Positions 13,876 to 21,789 of a DNA stretch of 27,705 nt are shown in pieces. Positions within the stretch are counted from its first letter, which is position 1. The number at the start of each line of letters is the position of its first letter. Origin of the DNA: Lachnospiraceae bacterium UBA7179 (lineage in GTDB: Bacteria; Bacillota; Clostridia; Lachnospirales; Lachnospiraceae); contig DKVL01000103.1 of NCBI GenBank assembly GCA_002491195.1, positions 22,074 through 49,778 of the forward strand, written 5' to 3'. The notes under the pieces are model-generated. The model was not told the DNA's origin, ran no database searches, and saw nothing but the letters and a program-made list of their open reading frames with translations. The position numbers and the translations under genes were made by a program.

Positions 13876-14178
13876 TTAACTTTCTTCTGCTTCAGAACTT
13901 GGTTCTAACGCCACAGACTCCGGATTACCAACCGTCATTTTAGCCAGAAAGTTTCTTTTTAATATAGCAACTATTTCATCTTCTACCTGCTGGTCATCTG
14001 CAGTCCCAAGAAAGGATACTTCCACCTGATACTTTGGTTTGGCTGTCGCTGTCACAAACTCTTTTGGCTCCATAGGATTCTCCACCACGTGGTCAGTTGT
14101 TGTTTCTACCATATGCGGGGACAATTTTCCATATTCGTTATAATTATTCCATTTTTTCCTCCTCGCCGATAAGAACAC
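13876..14178 (-). CDS. Small accessory protein upstream of the recombinase, unknown function
   Basis: The reading frame gives up to 100 residues ending 19 nt before the recombinase start, on the same strand. The core (KPKYQVEVSFLGTADDQQV then EDEIVAILKRNFLAKM) reads as a beta-strand pair plus a helix and faintly recalls the TnpW-type small proteins next to serine recombinases in Firmicutes transposons; this is pattern memory, not proof. The start is odd. A strong GAGGAGG is followed 5-6 nt later by ATG, but that ATG reads only ATG GAA TAA. The long frame begins upstream at a poorly placed GTG (14178), or at an internal ATG (MVETTTDHVVENP) with no clear ribosome site. A frameshift at the 5' end or a regulatory mini-ORF are both possible. 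Candidate directionality factor. Confidence 0.6.
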   Translation of the reverse strand: MFLSARRKKWNNYNEYGKLSPHMVETTTDHVVENPMEPKEFVTATAKPKYQVEVSFLGTADDQQVEDEIVAILKRNFLAKMTVGNPESVALEPSSEAEES

Positions 14179-14234
14179 TGTAAATTATATGGTATCCTCC
14201 AAAATAATTCAGGCGCCGCATTCCGACATCACTG

Positions 14235-15599
14235 CTACCTTGTCAAATCCTGCACCCACTTATATTTGCGAAACCGCATCATCACCCATGGGATTTTCCC
14301 CACTTCATCCAGACAGGTGCAGGCATAAACCGCAAGCGGGGACCAGTGCAGGACAAACGCTCCGGTAAGCGCCAGGGGAATAGCCATTAACCACATGCAG
14401 ACAATCAGGCTGTACATGTCGAATATAGTATCACCGCCGCCATCCAGCACTCCGTTGATCGTGACGGTATTTACACAGCGTCCGATCATGTAGACGGACA
14501 TAATCACCATCATCCCTGTAAGGTATCCCCTTGCCTGATCTGTCAGGATAACCATCCTCACGACCAGCGGCGTCACTGCAAGCACAAGTGCTGTAGAGAT
14601 AAATCCAATCACAAAGGAAATATTTTTGAGCTTTATTCCATACGCCTTTCCCAGCTCAAGACGCCCCGCCCCGAGTTCATTTCCTACCATAATCCCCGCT
14701 GCACTGCCGATACCGTTACACATGCAGCAGATCAGATCCCTGACAACTGCTGCCACAGAATTTGCCGCTGCAGCGTCAGTGCCCATATGCCCCATAATTG
14801 CTGTGTATGACGTAAATCCTACACCCCAGCACAGCGAACCTCCCATGAGAGGCAGACACTGCTTAATAAAATCGGATCTCAGCTGCCCAGACGGCTTCAT
14901 AAATCTGTCAAATGCCGGACGAATACAGGATGTTTTCAATGATACAGCTATACATAAAGCCAGCTCGACAATACGGGAAATTGTAGTGGCAAGCGCAGCT
15001 CCATTAGCCTGCATCGCTGGCGCCCCAAACAGTCCAAATATAAAAACTGCATTCAGACATATGTTCAGCACCACTGCACAGGAGCTGATGAATGCCCCGG
15101 GCTTTACATGCTCCGACACTTTCATCACGGTCAGATAACATTGGGAGATACCAGTCAGCAGATACGACCAGCCCGCAATACGCAGATAAGAACTGCCAAC
15201 GGCAATCAACGGGGCATCATGCGTAAAAATGCGCATAAGCTGCGCCGGCACCAGTTCACATGCCAGAAAAAATATGACCGACACGCCTCCGCAAACCCAA
15301 AGCATGATGTTGAAAACATCCTCCAATGTCCGTCTGTCACCTTTCCCCCAGTACTGCGCTCCAAGAATTGCGCCTGCTGCTGTGACTGCTGAAAGGAACA
15401 TATTCTGGACAAACTGAATCTGTGTTGCCAGGGAAACGGCTGTCATCTCGTTCTGTGCAACTTTTCCAAGCATCAATGCATCGCCGGCAGCGACTGATGC
15501 AAGCATCAGACTCTGAAGCGCAATTGGAAAGGCAAGCCTTGCCAGATTGTGATAAAATCGTTTTTTATCAATCAATACTTCCTGTTTCTTCCGTTTCAT
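14235..15599 (-). CDS. MATE family multidrug efflux transporter
   Basis: 454 residues from the ATG at 15599, with GAGGG 8 nt upstream. The longer frame starting at 15680 would overlap the preceding permease and is not used. Twelve membrane helices are expected in two MatE repeats. The first begins ARLAFPIALQSLMLASVAAG and contains LMLGKVAQNEMTAVSLATQIQF. The second begins LPLMGGSLCWGVGFTSYTAI with GIGSAAGIMVGNELGAGRLE. These proteins export cationic drugs or metabolites in exchange for Na+ or H+. The substrate is unknown. It follows the permease by 32 nt and shares its promoter. As cargo on a recombinase element it may give drug or metabolite resistance. Confidence 0.92.
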   Translation of the reverse strand: MKRKKQEVLIDKKRFYHNLARLAFPIALQSLMLASVAAGDALMLGKVAQNEMTAVSLATQIQFVQNMFLSAVTAAGAILGAQYWGKGDRRTLEDVFNIMLWVCGGVSVIFFLACELVPAQLMRIFTHDAPLIAVGSSYLRIAGWSYLLTGISQCYLTVMKVSEHVKPGAFISSCAVVLNICLNAVFIFGLFGAPAMQANGAALATTISRIVELALCIAVSLKTSCIRPAFDRFMKPSGQLRSDFIKQCLPLMGGSLCWGVGFTSYTAIMGHMGTDAAAANSVAAVVRDLICCMCNGIGSAAGIMVGNELGAGRLELGKAYGIKLKNISFVIGFISTALVLAVTPLVVRMVILTDQARGYLTGMMVIMSVYMIGRCVNTVTINGVLDGGGDTIFDMYSLIVCMWLMAIPLALTGAFVLHWSPLAVYACTCLDEVGKIPWVMMRFRKYKWVQDLTR

Positions 15600-15631
15600 A
15601 AAACCGCCCTCACATCTGTCGCCGCTACACT

Positions 15632-16789
15632 TCATGATGCGATCCACGCATTCAGCAGAATAAGCGCCGCCAGAAAACAAATATTTCCCAGTGTAAAAAG
15701 TAAAATATAGGCACCCTTGCGCCCCTCTGTCTCTTTTGCCACATACTTATAAGAGATCAGGCTTGCCATGGATGCGATCAGGGTTCCCAGACCTCCCAGA
15801 TTCGTACCAATGACCAGACCCGCAAAATCATCCGTAAATCCCGACAATAGCAGTGCCGCCGGCACATTGCTGATAATCTGACTTGCAATGACAGATGTGT
15901 AAACCTCCCTGCCCATAATAATATTCTGCAAAAAAGCACAAAAAGCAGGGATTCTTCCTATATTCCCGATAAAGACAAAAAATCCAACAAAAGTAAAAAG
16001 CAGGGAATAATCAACTCTCGCAAGCACCCGCCTGTCTGCCACAAATATCACGGCAAAAACCACAAAAAAGACTAACTGCCACGGCAATATATGTGCTACT
16101 GTAAGTAAACAGAGTAAAAACAACATAAGATAAACCGCAGGCAGATATATGACTGCTTTTCCACCCGTCCTATGCCAGGGCTCCTCCTGTATAGATGCCG
16201 TTTCCAGTTTCAAATCCCGTGGACAGGTACCGCCCTGTATCATCCCCCATCCGATCAACAGTACCAGGGACAACGCTGTATACGGCAGCATTAGTATCAA
16301 AAACTCCCTGATCGAAAACCCTGCTTTCCCATACAGATATAAATTCTGCGGATTGCCAACCGGAGTCAGCATACTTCCCAGATTTGCTGCGATCGTCTGC
16401 ATCACCACAACTGGCAGGAGCAACCGCTTTTTCTGTTCTTTTCCCAACAGATTAAGGACCGTAAACGTAAAAGGCACAAAGGTAATCAGCGCAACATCAT
16501 TTGTAATAAGCATACTGGAGAAAAAACAAAGCAGAACCAGTGTCAGAACAAGACTCCGCCCGCTCTTTACATTTCTAAGGAGCTTTTGGGCTGTCCATCT
16601 AAATACCCCGATCTTTTGCAGTCCTGCCATGACACTCATAAGGCAGAACAGTACTGCCAATGTCCTAAGATCAATATATCCCAGATACGCTCTGTCCGGG
16701 GGCACTATAAATGCTGAAACTGCCGCGAGCATAAGCGAAACGCACAATACGGTTTCCTTTTTCAAAAATATAGCTATTCTGTTTATCAT
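15632..16789 (-). CDS. SLC13/ArsB-NhaD superfamily permease
   Basis: 385 residues, about 10-11 membrane helices. Family markers are the two re-entrant regions: MLITNDVALITFVPFTF (about residues 93-109) and NLGSMLTPVGNPQNLYLYGK (about 136-155), typical of the ion-transporter superfamily that includes citrate, arsenite and Na+/H+ permeases. A second repeat is suggested by FVGFFVFIGNIGRIPAF and IISNVPAALLLSGF ... GLVIGTNLGGLGT. The substrate cannot be decided; no ArsR or other arsenic gene is nearby. First gene of the element's operon: GAGAGG is 6 nt before the ATG at 16789, and a promoter lies about 50 bp upstream. Confidence 0.87.
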   Translation of the reverse strand: MINRIAIFLKKETVLCVSLMLAAVSAFIVPPDRAYLGYIDLRTLAVLFCLMSVMAGLQKIGVFRWTAQKLLRNVKSGRSLVLTLVLLCFFSSMLITNDVALITFVPFTFTVLNLLGKEQKKRLLLPVVVMQTIAANLGSMLTPVGNPQNLYLYGKAGFSIREFLILMLPYTALSLVLLIGWGMIQGGTCPRDLKLETASIQEEPWHRTGGKAVIYLPAVYLMLFLLCLLTVAHILPWQLVFFVVFAVIFVADRRVLARVDYSLLFTFVGFFVFIGNIGRIPAFCAFLQNIIMGREVYTSVIASQIISNVPAALLLSGFTDDFAGLVIGTNLGGLGTLIASMASLISYKYVAKETEGRKGAYILLFTLGNICFLAALILLNAWIAS

Positions 16790-16837
16790 CTCAGACCTCT
16801 CCGTTGATCCTATAATCCCCTTTTAATATCTTTTTTC

Positions 16838-16865
16838 ATTATATCAAAGTCTACCGCTTTTTCAA
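16838..16865 (-). promoter_or_regulatory. Promoter of the element operon
   Basis: Minus-strand TTGAAA (16865-16860), 16-bp spacer, TATAAT (16843-16838). It lies inside the element, close to the right attachment site, and can drive the permease, MATE, accessory and recombinase genes. No terminator is seen between them. Confidence 0.8.
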
Positions 16866-16930
16866 GCACCGCCACACATTCTCTCACTGACAATCACCAC
16901 TGCTTACCCATGATTTCAGCCAGCCCCGCC

Positions 16931-16943
16931 GTACCGGAACCAG
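16931..16943 (+). other. Right attachment site (attR) of the serine-recombinase element
   Basis: GTACCGGAACCAG, the partner of 12236-12248. Host reading frame resumes with GGC at 16944, which directly follows the shared CAG. Confidence 0.75.
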
Positions 16944-17513
16944 GGCTATAACTTCACCATCACTTCCTCCACTGCCTACGACCAGAAATGGATTCACGGC
17001 CGAAACATCTACGAAAACATCAGCCGCATCGTGGACTCCATCTTCTCAAACTACTTGTCGCGCCCGGGCGTTCGCCAGCCGATCTTTACTTCCTACTGCG
17101 ACGGAAACCGTGTCACCTGTGACGGACTCTCCCAGTGGGGAAGCAAATATCTGGGAGATCAGGGATATACGCCAATCGAAATCATCCGTTATTATTATGG
17201 AAATGATATGTATATCAACTCCACTACCTACATATCAGGCGTTCCCTCCTCCTGGCCGGGCTACGACCTGACCATCGGTTCCTCAGGACAGAAAGTCCTG
17301 CAGATGCAGCAGCAGTTAAACCGCATTGCGCAAAATTATCCTGCGATCCCGCGCATCGTTGAGGATGGCATCTTCGGAACTGCTACGGCCGACACGGTTC
17401 GTACATTTCAACGCATCTTCGGCCTTGCTCCCACAGGAATTGTAGACTACCCTACATGGTATAAAATATCCGAAATCTTTGTGGGAGTTTCACGCATCTC
17501 TGAGCCGGGCTGA
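16944..17513 (+). pseudogene. C-terminal half of the interrupted SpoIID-like peptidoglycan-binding protein
   Basis: This 189-residue open segment starts with GYNFTITSSTAYDQKWIHGR and completes the SpoIID-like domain, including DGLSQWGSKYLGDQGYTPIE, which corresponds to the MSQYGA...G..Y.EIL..YY block of SpoIID. It then carries a PG_binding_1 domain (LTIGSSGQKVLQMQQQLNRI; VEDGIFGTATADTVRTFQRI; GLAPTGIVDYPTWYKI). No start codon or ribosome site suits separate translation: a stop (TGA 16911-16913) lies just upstream and the first usable start is a GTG at 17031 without SD. It is therefore the downstream exon-like part of the gene that starts at 11556. No frameshift or stop is present, so the split gene is not decayed. 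The gene ends one base from the converging YigZ-family stop. Confidence 0.87.
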
Positions 17514-17514
17514 C

Positions 17515-18168
17515 TTAGGAACGGATATAATACAGACGTTCTATCTCAGCAATCTCTGCCCGGGCACTTGTCGCTTCCATGATCTCTTTACACAGGCGGT
17601 CATACTCCTCGATTGGCGCTATGACCGTCATCTCTACATCTGCAGCATAAACACTGTCCTGGATGTTAATACTTTTACTGGCAAGGATATACTGAATCTT
17701 TCCGATGGTATTGTAATCCGTCCTGATGGTTAATCTGACGCCAAAATGCAATCTTGCTGTCTCACACTTAGCAATCGCCTCCTTCAGCACACCTGAATAG
17801 GCTCTGACAAGACCGCCTGTCCCTAACAAAGTACCACCAAAATACCGTGTGACTACCGCCGCTATATTTCTGATCTCACTTCCCAGCAGCACCTCCAGCA
17901 TTGGACGCCCCGCAGTCCCGCTTGGCTCCCCGTCGTCACTGCTTCTGGTAATCTGCGCCCTGCTTCCTATTACAAATGCGGAACAGTTATGACGCGCATC
18001 ATAGTACTTTTTTTTCATTTCTTCTATAAAGGCGGCTGCTTCCTCCTCACTTGCTGCAGGACGAACTGTTGCGATAAACCTTGACTTTTTCTCCACCAGC
18101 TCCGCCTCTGCCCCTTTCGTGAGCAGCAGGTAATCTTCATACTCCTGACTGTTCGTGTCCATTTCCAT
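17515..18168 (-). CDS. YigZ family protein (UPF0029/IMPACT-like)
   Basis: 217 residues, normal length. The N-terminal UPF0029 domain shows EKKSRFIATVRPA, KKKYYDARHNCSAFVIG, DDGEPSGTAGRPMLEVL and VVTRYFGGTLLGTGGLVRAY, all diagnostic. A DUF1949-type domain follows. The family is widespread and structurally related to ribosome-associated IMPACT proteins, but no confirmed reaction is known in bacteria. GGAGG lies 10 nt before the ATG at 18168. The gene converges on the SpoIID-like gene with no visible terminator between them. Confidence 0.93.
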   Translation of the reverse strand: MEMDTNSQEYEDYLLLTKGAEAELVEKKSRFIATVRPAASEEEAAAFIEEMKKKYYDARHNCSAFVIGSRAQITRSSDDGEPSGTAGRPMLEVLLGSEIRNIAAVVTRYFGGTLLGTGGLVRAYSGVLKEAIAKCETARLHFGVRLTIRTDYNTIGKIQYILASKSINIQDSVYAADVEMTVIAPIEEYDRLCKEIMEATSARAEIAEIERLYYIRS

Positions 18169-18298
18169 ACGATGTTGACCTCCATCTTAAAATCTGTCTT
18201 CTCTTGATTATATCACAAACCAAACCTGTATAAAATCAAAAACAGAGGATTAAACTATTATAAACTCTCAAAAAATCCTTTATTTGGGCAGGGTAATT

Positions 18299-18307
18299 TG
18301 CTATAAT
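18299..18307 (+). promoter_or_regulatory. Extended -10 promoter for the penicillin-binding protein
   Basis: TGCTATAAT with the extended TGn motif; the -35 region is poor (T-rich, no TTGACA). The start codon follows after about 35 bp. Confidence 0.6.
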
Positions 18308-18342
18308 GAAAAGAATGAAATTTGTTTAGCGGAGGTGATTCT

Positions 18343-20997
18343 ATGAATTACGGGAAAAGAGGAATCGTAAAAGTCCAAAAATCCCTTACTTCAAAGTCGA
18401 TAAAATTTAAAAAACTGTTCCTTGTAACTGCGTTGAAGCTCATCTTAGTCGGAGCCTTATCGCTGATGGTTGTCGGTGTGTGTTTTGGTATCGGCGCATT
18501 CAAAGGAATATTAAGTTCTGCGCCTGATGTCGATCCTGCTGCTGTTCTTCCGCGTGGATTTGCCACAGTTGTATATGATGCCAAGGGCAACGAACTGACA
18601 AAACTGGTAGCGGCCAATTCCAACAGAAGTTATGAAGAAATTGACAAAATTCCCCAAAACCTATGTAATGCTTTTGTCGCAATCGAAGATCAGCGCTTTT
18701 ATGAACACAATGGTATTGATATCAAACGTATCCTGAGCGCAGGTTTTATGGTACTGCGTGACAAGGAACTCTCACAGGGTGCATCCACCATTACGCAGCA
18801 GATCATCAAAAACAATGTTTTTGATAACTGGACAAATGAGAGCGATATTCAGAAAATCAAACGTAAAATCCAGGAACAGTATCTTGCCCTTGAGCTCGAA
18901 AAAAAGATGTCCAAAGAACAGATCCTGGAAATATACATGAACACGATCAATCTGGGTCAGAATACCCTGGGAGTTAAAGCTGCAGCGCTGCGCTATTTCA
19001 ACAAACAACCCTATCAGCTCACGCTCTCAGAATGTGCTGTGATCGCTGCCACTACATCCAACCCCTCCAGATACAATCCGATCTCCCACCCTGACGCCAA
19101 TAAAACGAGACGTGATATTGTTCTTAAGAATATGAATGAGCAGGGATATATCACACAGGCTGAATATGATGAGGCGATGGCCGATGACGTATACAGCCGC
19201 ATTTTAGCTGTCAATGAGGAGACTGAGAGCAACTCCGTCTATACATATTTTGTAGATGAGGTTACAGAACAGGTTCTCAATGATCTGATGGAAATAAAGG
19301 GATTCAACGAAACACAGGCGCACCGTCTGCTGTTCAGCGGCGGATTAAGCATTTATACGACGCAGGATCCTGATATTCAGGCAATCTGTGATGAAATATA
19401 CAATAATGAAGAGAATTATCCTGAAACAGTAAAATGGCTGTTAAGCTACGCCTTAACGATCGAGAAAGCAAACGGTGAAAAAGAAAACCATAGTACAGAA
19501 ATGTACAAGGCATACTACAAGCAGCAGAATGCATCGTTTGATCTGCTATATAATACCCAGGACGATGCCTATGCCGCCATCGAGGCATACAAAGCAGCTG
19601 TAATGGAGGAAGGTGATAAGGTTGACGGCGAGCGCATCTCGCTGACGCCACAGCCTCAGGTGTCCATCACTGTTGAGGATCAATCAACCGGATATATTGT
19701 AGCCCTGGTTGGCGGACGGGGAACCAAGGAGGCAAGCCGTACTCTCAACAGAGCTACAAACACGACAAGACAGCCTGGTTCTACTTTTAAGGTCGTATCA
19801 ACTTACGCGCCAGCACTCGACAGTGCCGGCCTGACGCTGGCCGATGTACAAAATGATGCCCCCTTTAGCTACACAGGCGGCCGTCCTGTGAGAAACTGGT
19901 GGGGAAACAGTTATAGAGGACTTCTCAGTCTCCGATATGGAATTGCCCAATCTGCAAACGTTGTAGCCGTCAAAACGCTCACCCAGATCTCACCACAGCT
20001 TGGATTTGATTATCTGCAGAACTTCGGTTTTTCCACACTGGTTGAAAAACGTGTGGAAAAGGATGGATCCGTTGTATCTGATATCGGTCAGCCGCTTGCA
20101 CTTGGTGGTATTACTGACGGTGTTACCAACATGGAGCTTAATGCCGCATACGCAACAATCGCTAATCAGGGAACTTATATCAAACCCAAACTTTATACCA
20201 AGATTGTTGACCATGACGGAAATGTACTGATCGACAACACGGCACCAGAATCCAAACAGGTGATCAAGCAAACTACTGCATGGCTGCTTACCAGTGCCAT
20301 GGTCGATGTTGTCACTACCGGTACTGGCGGTTCTGTCAATTTTGGCAATATGGCGATCGCAGGTAAGACTGGTACTACTTCTGATTACAAAGATGTCTGG
20401 TTTTCGGGCTACACCCCTTATTACACAGCCACAACCTGGACTGGCTATGACAACAATGTCAGCATGAAAACCTCAGCAGAGAAGAATCTGTCCAAAACCA
20501 TGTGGAAGAAAGTTATGTCAAGGATTCATGAAAATCTTGAATATAAGTCCTTCCCTATGGCAACCGGAATTGTTACCGCTTCGATCTGTTCAAAATCAGG
20601 AAAACTTCCGATCGCTGGTGTATGTGATGCACAGGGATGCGTAAGAACCGAATATTTTGCAGAGGGAACTGTTCCAACAGAATACTGTGATGTACACTAC
20701 TTTTCAAATATATGCCAGTACAGTGGACTCACAGCGACAGAAGAATGTCCTTTCAAACAGCCTTCCATCATTGAACAGGTACCAGCGCGGCTTCAGGACA
20801 ACAATCTTGCATCTGCCCTCACACTTCCTGAAGAAAATCCAGTGACAGAGACACAGATGTGTCCCCATGACAGTACATTTATGACTGCGCCAAATGCACA
20901 GGAGGTCTTACAGCTGCAAATATTTGAAATGCAGCAGCGCGCAGCCGCTGCCGCTGCCCCTCCCACCACGGAAGCTCCTGCATCAGATACAGATTAA
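18343..20997 (+). CDS. Class A penicillin-binding protein (PBP1A family)
   Basis: 884 residues from the ATG at 18343 (GGAGGTG 5 nt upstream; an in-frame start at 18322 precedes that site). A short cytoplasmic tail and one membrane helix (about 25-55) are followed by the GT51 glycosyltransferase domain. Its motifs are EDQRFYEHNGID (115-126), GASTITQQ (146-153) and EKKMSKEQILEIYMN. The transpeptidase domain has the active Ser480 in GSTFK, SAN at 537-539 and KTGTT at 675-679. The protein both polymerises glycan strands and cross-links them at the outer membrane face. After the transpeptidase domain comes a Cys-containing tail (SICSKSGKLPIAGVCDAQGC) and an Ala/Pro/Thr-rich end, as in several clostridial PBPs. 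All catalytic residues are present. Confidence 0.94.
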   Translation: MNYGKRGIVKVQKSLTSKSIKFKKLFLVTALKLILVGALSLMVVGVCFGIGAFKGILSSAPDVDPAAVLPRGFATVVYDAKGNELTKLVAANSNRSYEEIDKIPQNLCNAFVAIEDQRFYEHNGIDIKRILSAGFMVLRDKELSQGASTITQQIIKNNVFDNWTNESDIQKIKRKIQEQYLALELEKKMSKEQILEIYMNTINLGQNTLGVKAAALRYFNKQPYQLTLSECAVIAATTSNPSRYNPISHPDANKTRRDIVLKNMNEQGYITQAEYDEAMADDVYSRILAVNEETESNSVYTYFVDEVTEQVLNDLMEIKGFNETQAHRLLFSGGLSIYTTQDPDIQAICDEIYNNEENYPETVKWLLSYALTIEKANGEKENHSTEMYKAYYKQQNASFDLLYNTQDDAYAAIEAYKAAVMEEGDKVDGERISLTPQPQVSITVEDQSTGYIVALVGGRGTKEASRTLNRATNTTRQPGSTFKVVSTYAPALDSAGLTLADVQNDAPFSYTGGRPVRNWWGNSYRGLLSLRYGIAQSANVVAVKTLTQISPQLGFDYLQNFGFSTLVEKRVEKDGSVVSDIGQPLALGGITDGVTNMELNAAYATIANQGTYIKPKLYTKIVDHDGNVLIDNTAPESKQVIKQTTAWLLTSAMVDVVTTGTGGSVNFGNMAIAGKTGTTSDYKDVWFSGYTPYYTATTWTGYDNNVSMKTSAEKNLSKTMWKKVMSRIHENLEYKSFPMATGIVTASICSKSGKLPIAGVCDAQGCVRTEYFAEGTVPTEYCDVHYFSNICQYSGLTATEECPFKQPSIIEQVPARLQDNNLASALTLPEENPVTETQMCPHDSTFMTAPNAQEVLQLQIFEMQQRAAAAAAPPTTEAPASDTD

Positions 20998-21015
20998 AAG
21001 ATTATTCCTAAATCA

Positions 21016-21052
21016 CAAAAAAAAGAATATCCTAAATGGATATTCTTTTTTT
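21016..21052. terminator. Bidirectional terminator between the PBP gene and tRNA-Thr
   Basis: AAAAAAAGAATATCC and GGATATTCTTTTTTT arms around a 5-nt loop. It ends the PBP transcript on the plus strand and tRNA-Thr on the minus strand. Confidence 0.92.
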
Positions 21053-21053
21053 A

Positions 21054-21126
21054 AGCTGCTAACCGGAATCGAACCGGTGACCTCAACACTACCAATGTTG
21101 CGCACTACCGACTGTGCTATAGCAGC
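21054..21126 (-). tRNA. tRNA-Thr (anticodon GGT)
   Basis: Read on the minus strand it folds as a complete cloverleaf. The acceptor is GCTGCTA/TAGCAGC, the D-stem GCAC/GTGC, the anticodon stem CAACA/TGTTG with loop TTGGTAG (anticodon GGT), and the T-stem ACCGG/CCGGT with TTCGATT. The 3' CCA is not encoded; the discriminator reads T. The terminator follows directly. Confidence 0.95.
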
Positions 21127-21139
21127 ATTACCGAAAAAT

Positions 21140-21168
21140 ATAATACCATAATCAATATGACCTGTCAA
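21140..21168 (-). promoter_or_regulatory. Promoter for tRNA-Thr
   Basis: Minus-strand TTGACA (21168-21163), 17-bp spacer, TATTAT (21145-21140), about 13 bp before the tRNA 5' end. Confidence 0.85.
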
Positions 21169-21272
21169 CCTGATCAGCAAAATTTCAATACTAAAATTTC
21201 AAACTCAAATTGTATTAAATATTACAATTGTATTAATAAAATATTAGAATAATAAACGAAACATGCGATTTC

Positions 21273-21301
21273 TTGCCAACTCACCCAACATAGGATATAC
21301 T
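21273..21301 (+). promoter_or_regulatory. Promoter for the SH3-domain protein
   Basis: TTGCCA (21273-21278), 17-bp spacer, TATACT (21296-21301). The region from 21170 to 21272 is AT-rich and I see no gene in it. Confidence 0.72.
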
Positions 21302-21350
21302 ATGCATAAACAGATACGCTTATTGATGCATAAACCGAGGTGACAATATT

Positions 21351-21785
21351 ATGAAGAAAACGACAATCAATGTAATACTAATATCCATCATAACCATTAT
21401 GTCTGTCTCGATCTGCTTTCTTATCTTTTGTATCGTAACAAGACCGCGTTATGTGATCGTCAACGAACCAGAGACAGCAGCTATGATTACAGAAGCAGCC
21501 AACCTTTCTGAGGATACGCAGCAGTCAGAAGGTCTGATCTCCAATAACAATATCGGAACATCATCGGGTGAAGAACAACCTGCAAGTACTGTACAACATG
21601 GCAAAACTTCAACCAGAGTAAATATTCGTGATGCAGCTTCCGATCAGGCAAAGGTGTTAGACACCGTTGACGAGGGGACTACTTTTGACATTCTTGAGAT
21701 ACAGGACAATGGTTGGACCAAAATTCTTTATGAAGGTACTGAAGCTTATATCTCATCAAACTTTGTAATCATCACAAACGAATAA
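21351..21785 (+). CDS. Membrane-anchored bacterial SH3 domain protein
   Basis: 144 residues: a short basic start, one membrane helix (about residues 7-29, VILISIITIMSVSICFLIF), a low-complexity linker rich in Glu, Thr and Ser, and a C-terminal SH3b domain. The last shows the usual NIRDAASDQAKVLDTVDEGT and NGWTKILYEGTEAYISSNFV. Such domains bind cell-wall peptides, so this is probably a wall-associated protein anchored in the membrane; there is no catalytic domain. GAGGTG lies 8 nt before the ATG. The gene converges on the YihY-family gene, 4 bp away. Confidence 0.83.
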   Translation: MKKTTINVILISIITIMSVSICFLIFCIVTRPRYVIVNEPETAAMITEAANLSEDTQQSEGLISNNNIGTSSGEEQPASTVQHGKTSTRVNIRDAASDQAKVLDTVDEGTTFDILEIQDNGWTKILYEGTEAYISSNFVIITNE

Positions 21786-21789
21786 GCAG

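Larger units (their letters stand above)
12249..16943 (-). mobile_element. 4.7-kb serine-recombinase element with transporter cargo, inserted in a SpoIID-like gene
   Basis: The interval lies between two matching attachment sites. All four genes are on the minus strand: SLC13/ArsB-like permease, MATE exporter, small accessory protein, large serine recombinase. The recombinase stop codon starts at the fourth base of the element, typical of integrases placed at their own att site. Its length of 4,695 bp is a multiple of three, and exact removal restores the host frame. No conjugation, capsid or replication gene is present, so it is either a minimal integrative element or a cargo-carrying gene-splitting element. 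Confidence 0.85.

Noticed and set aside
12249..16943. Insertion by a transposase (IS or Tn7 type).
   Set aside because: No transposase, terminal inverted repeats or target duplication; a serine recombinase and att-like ends account for it.
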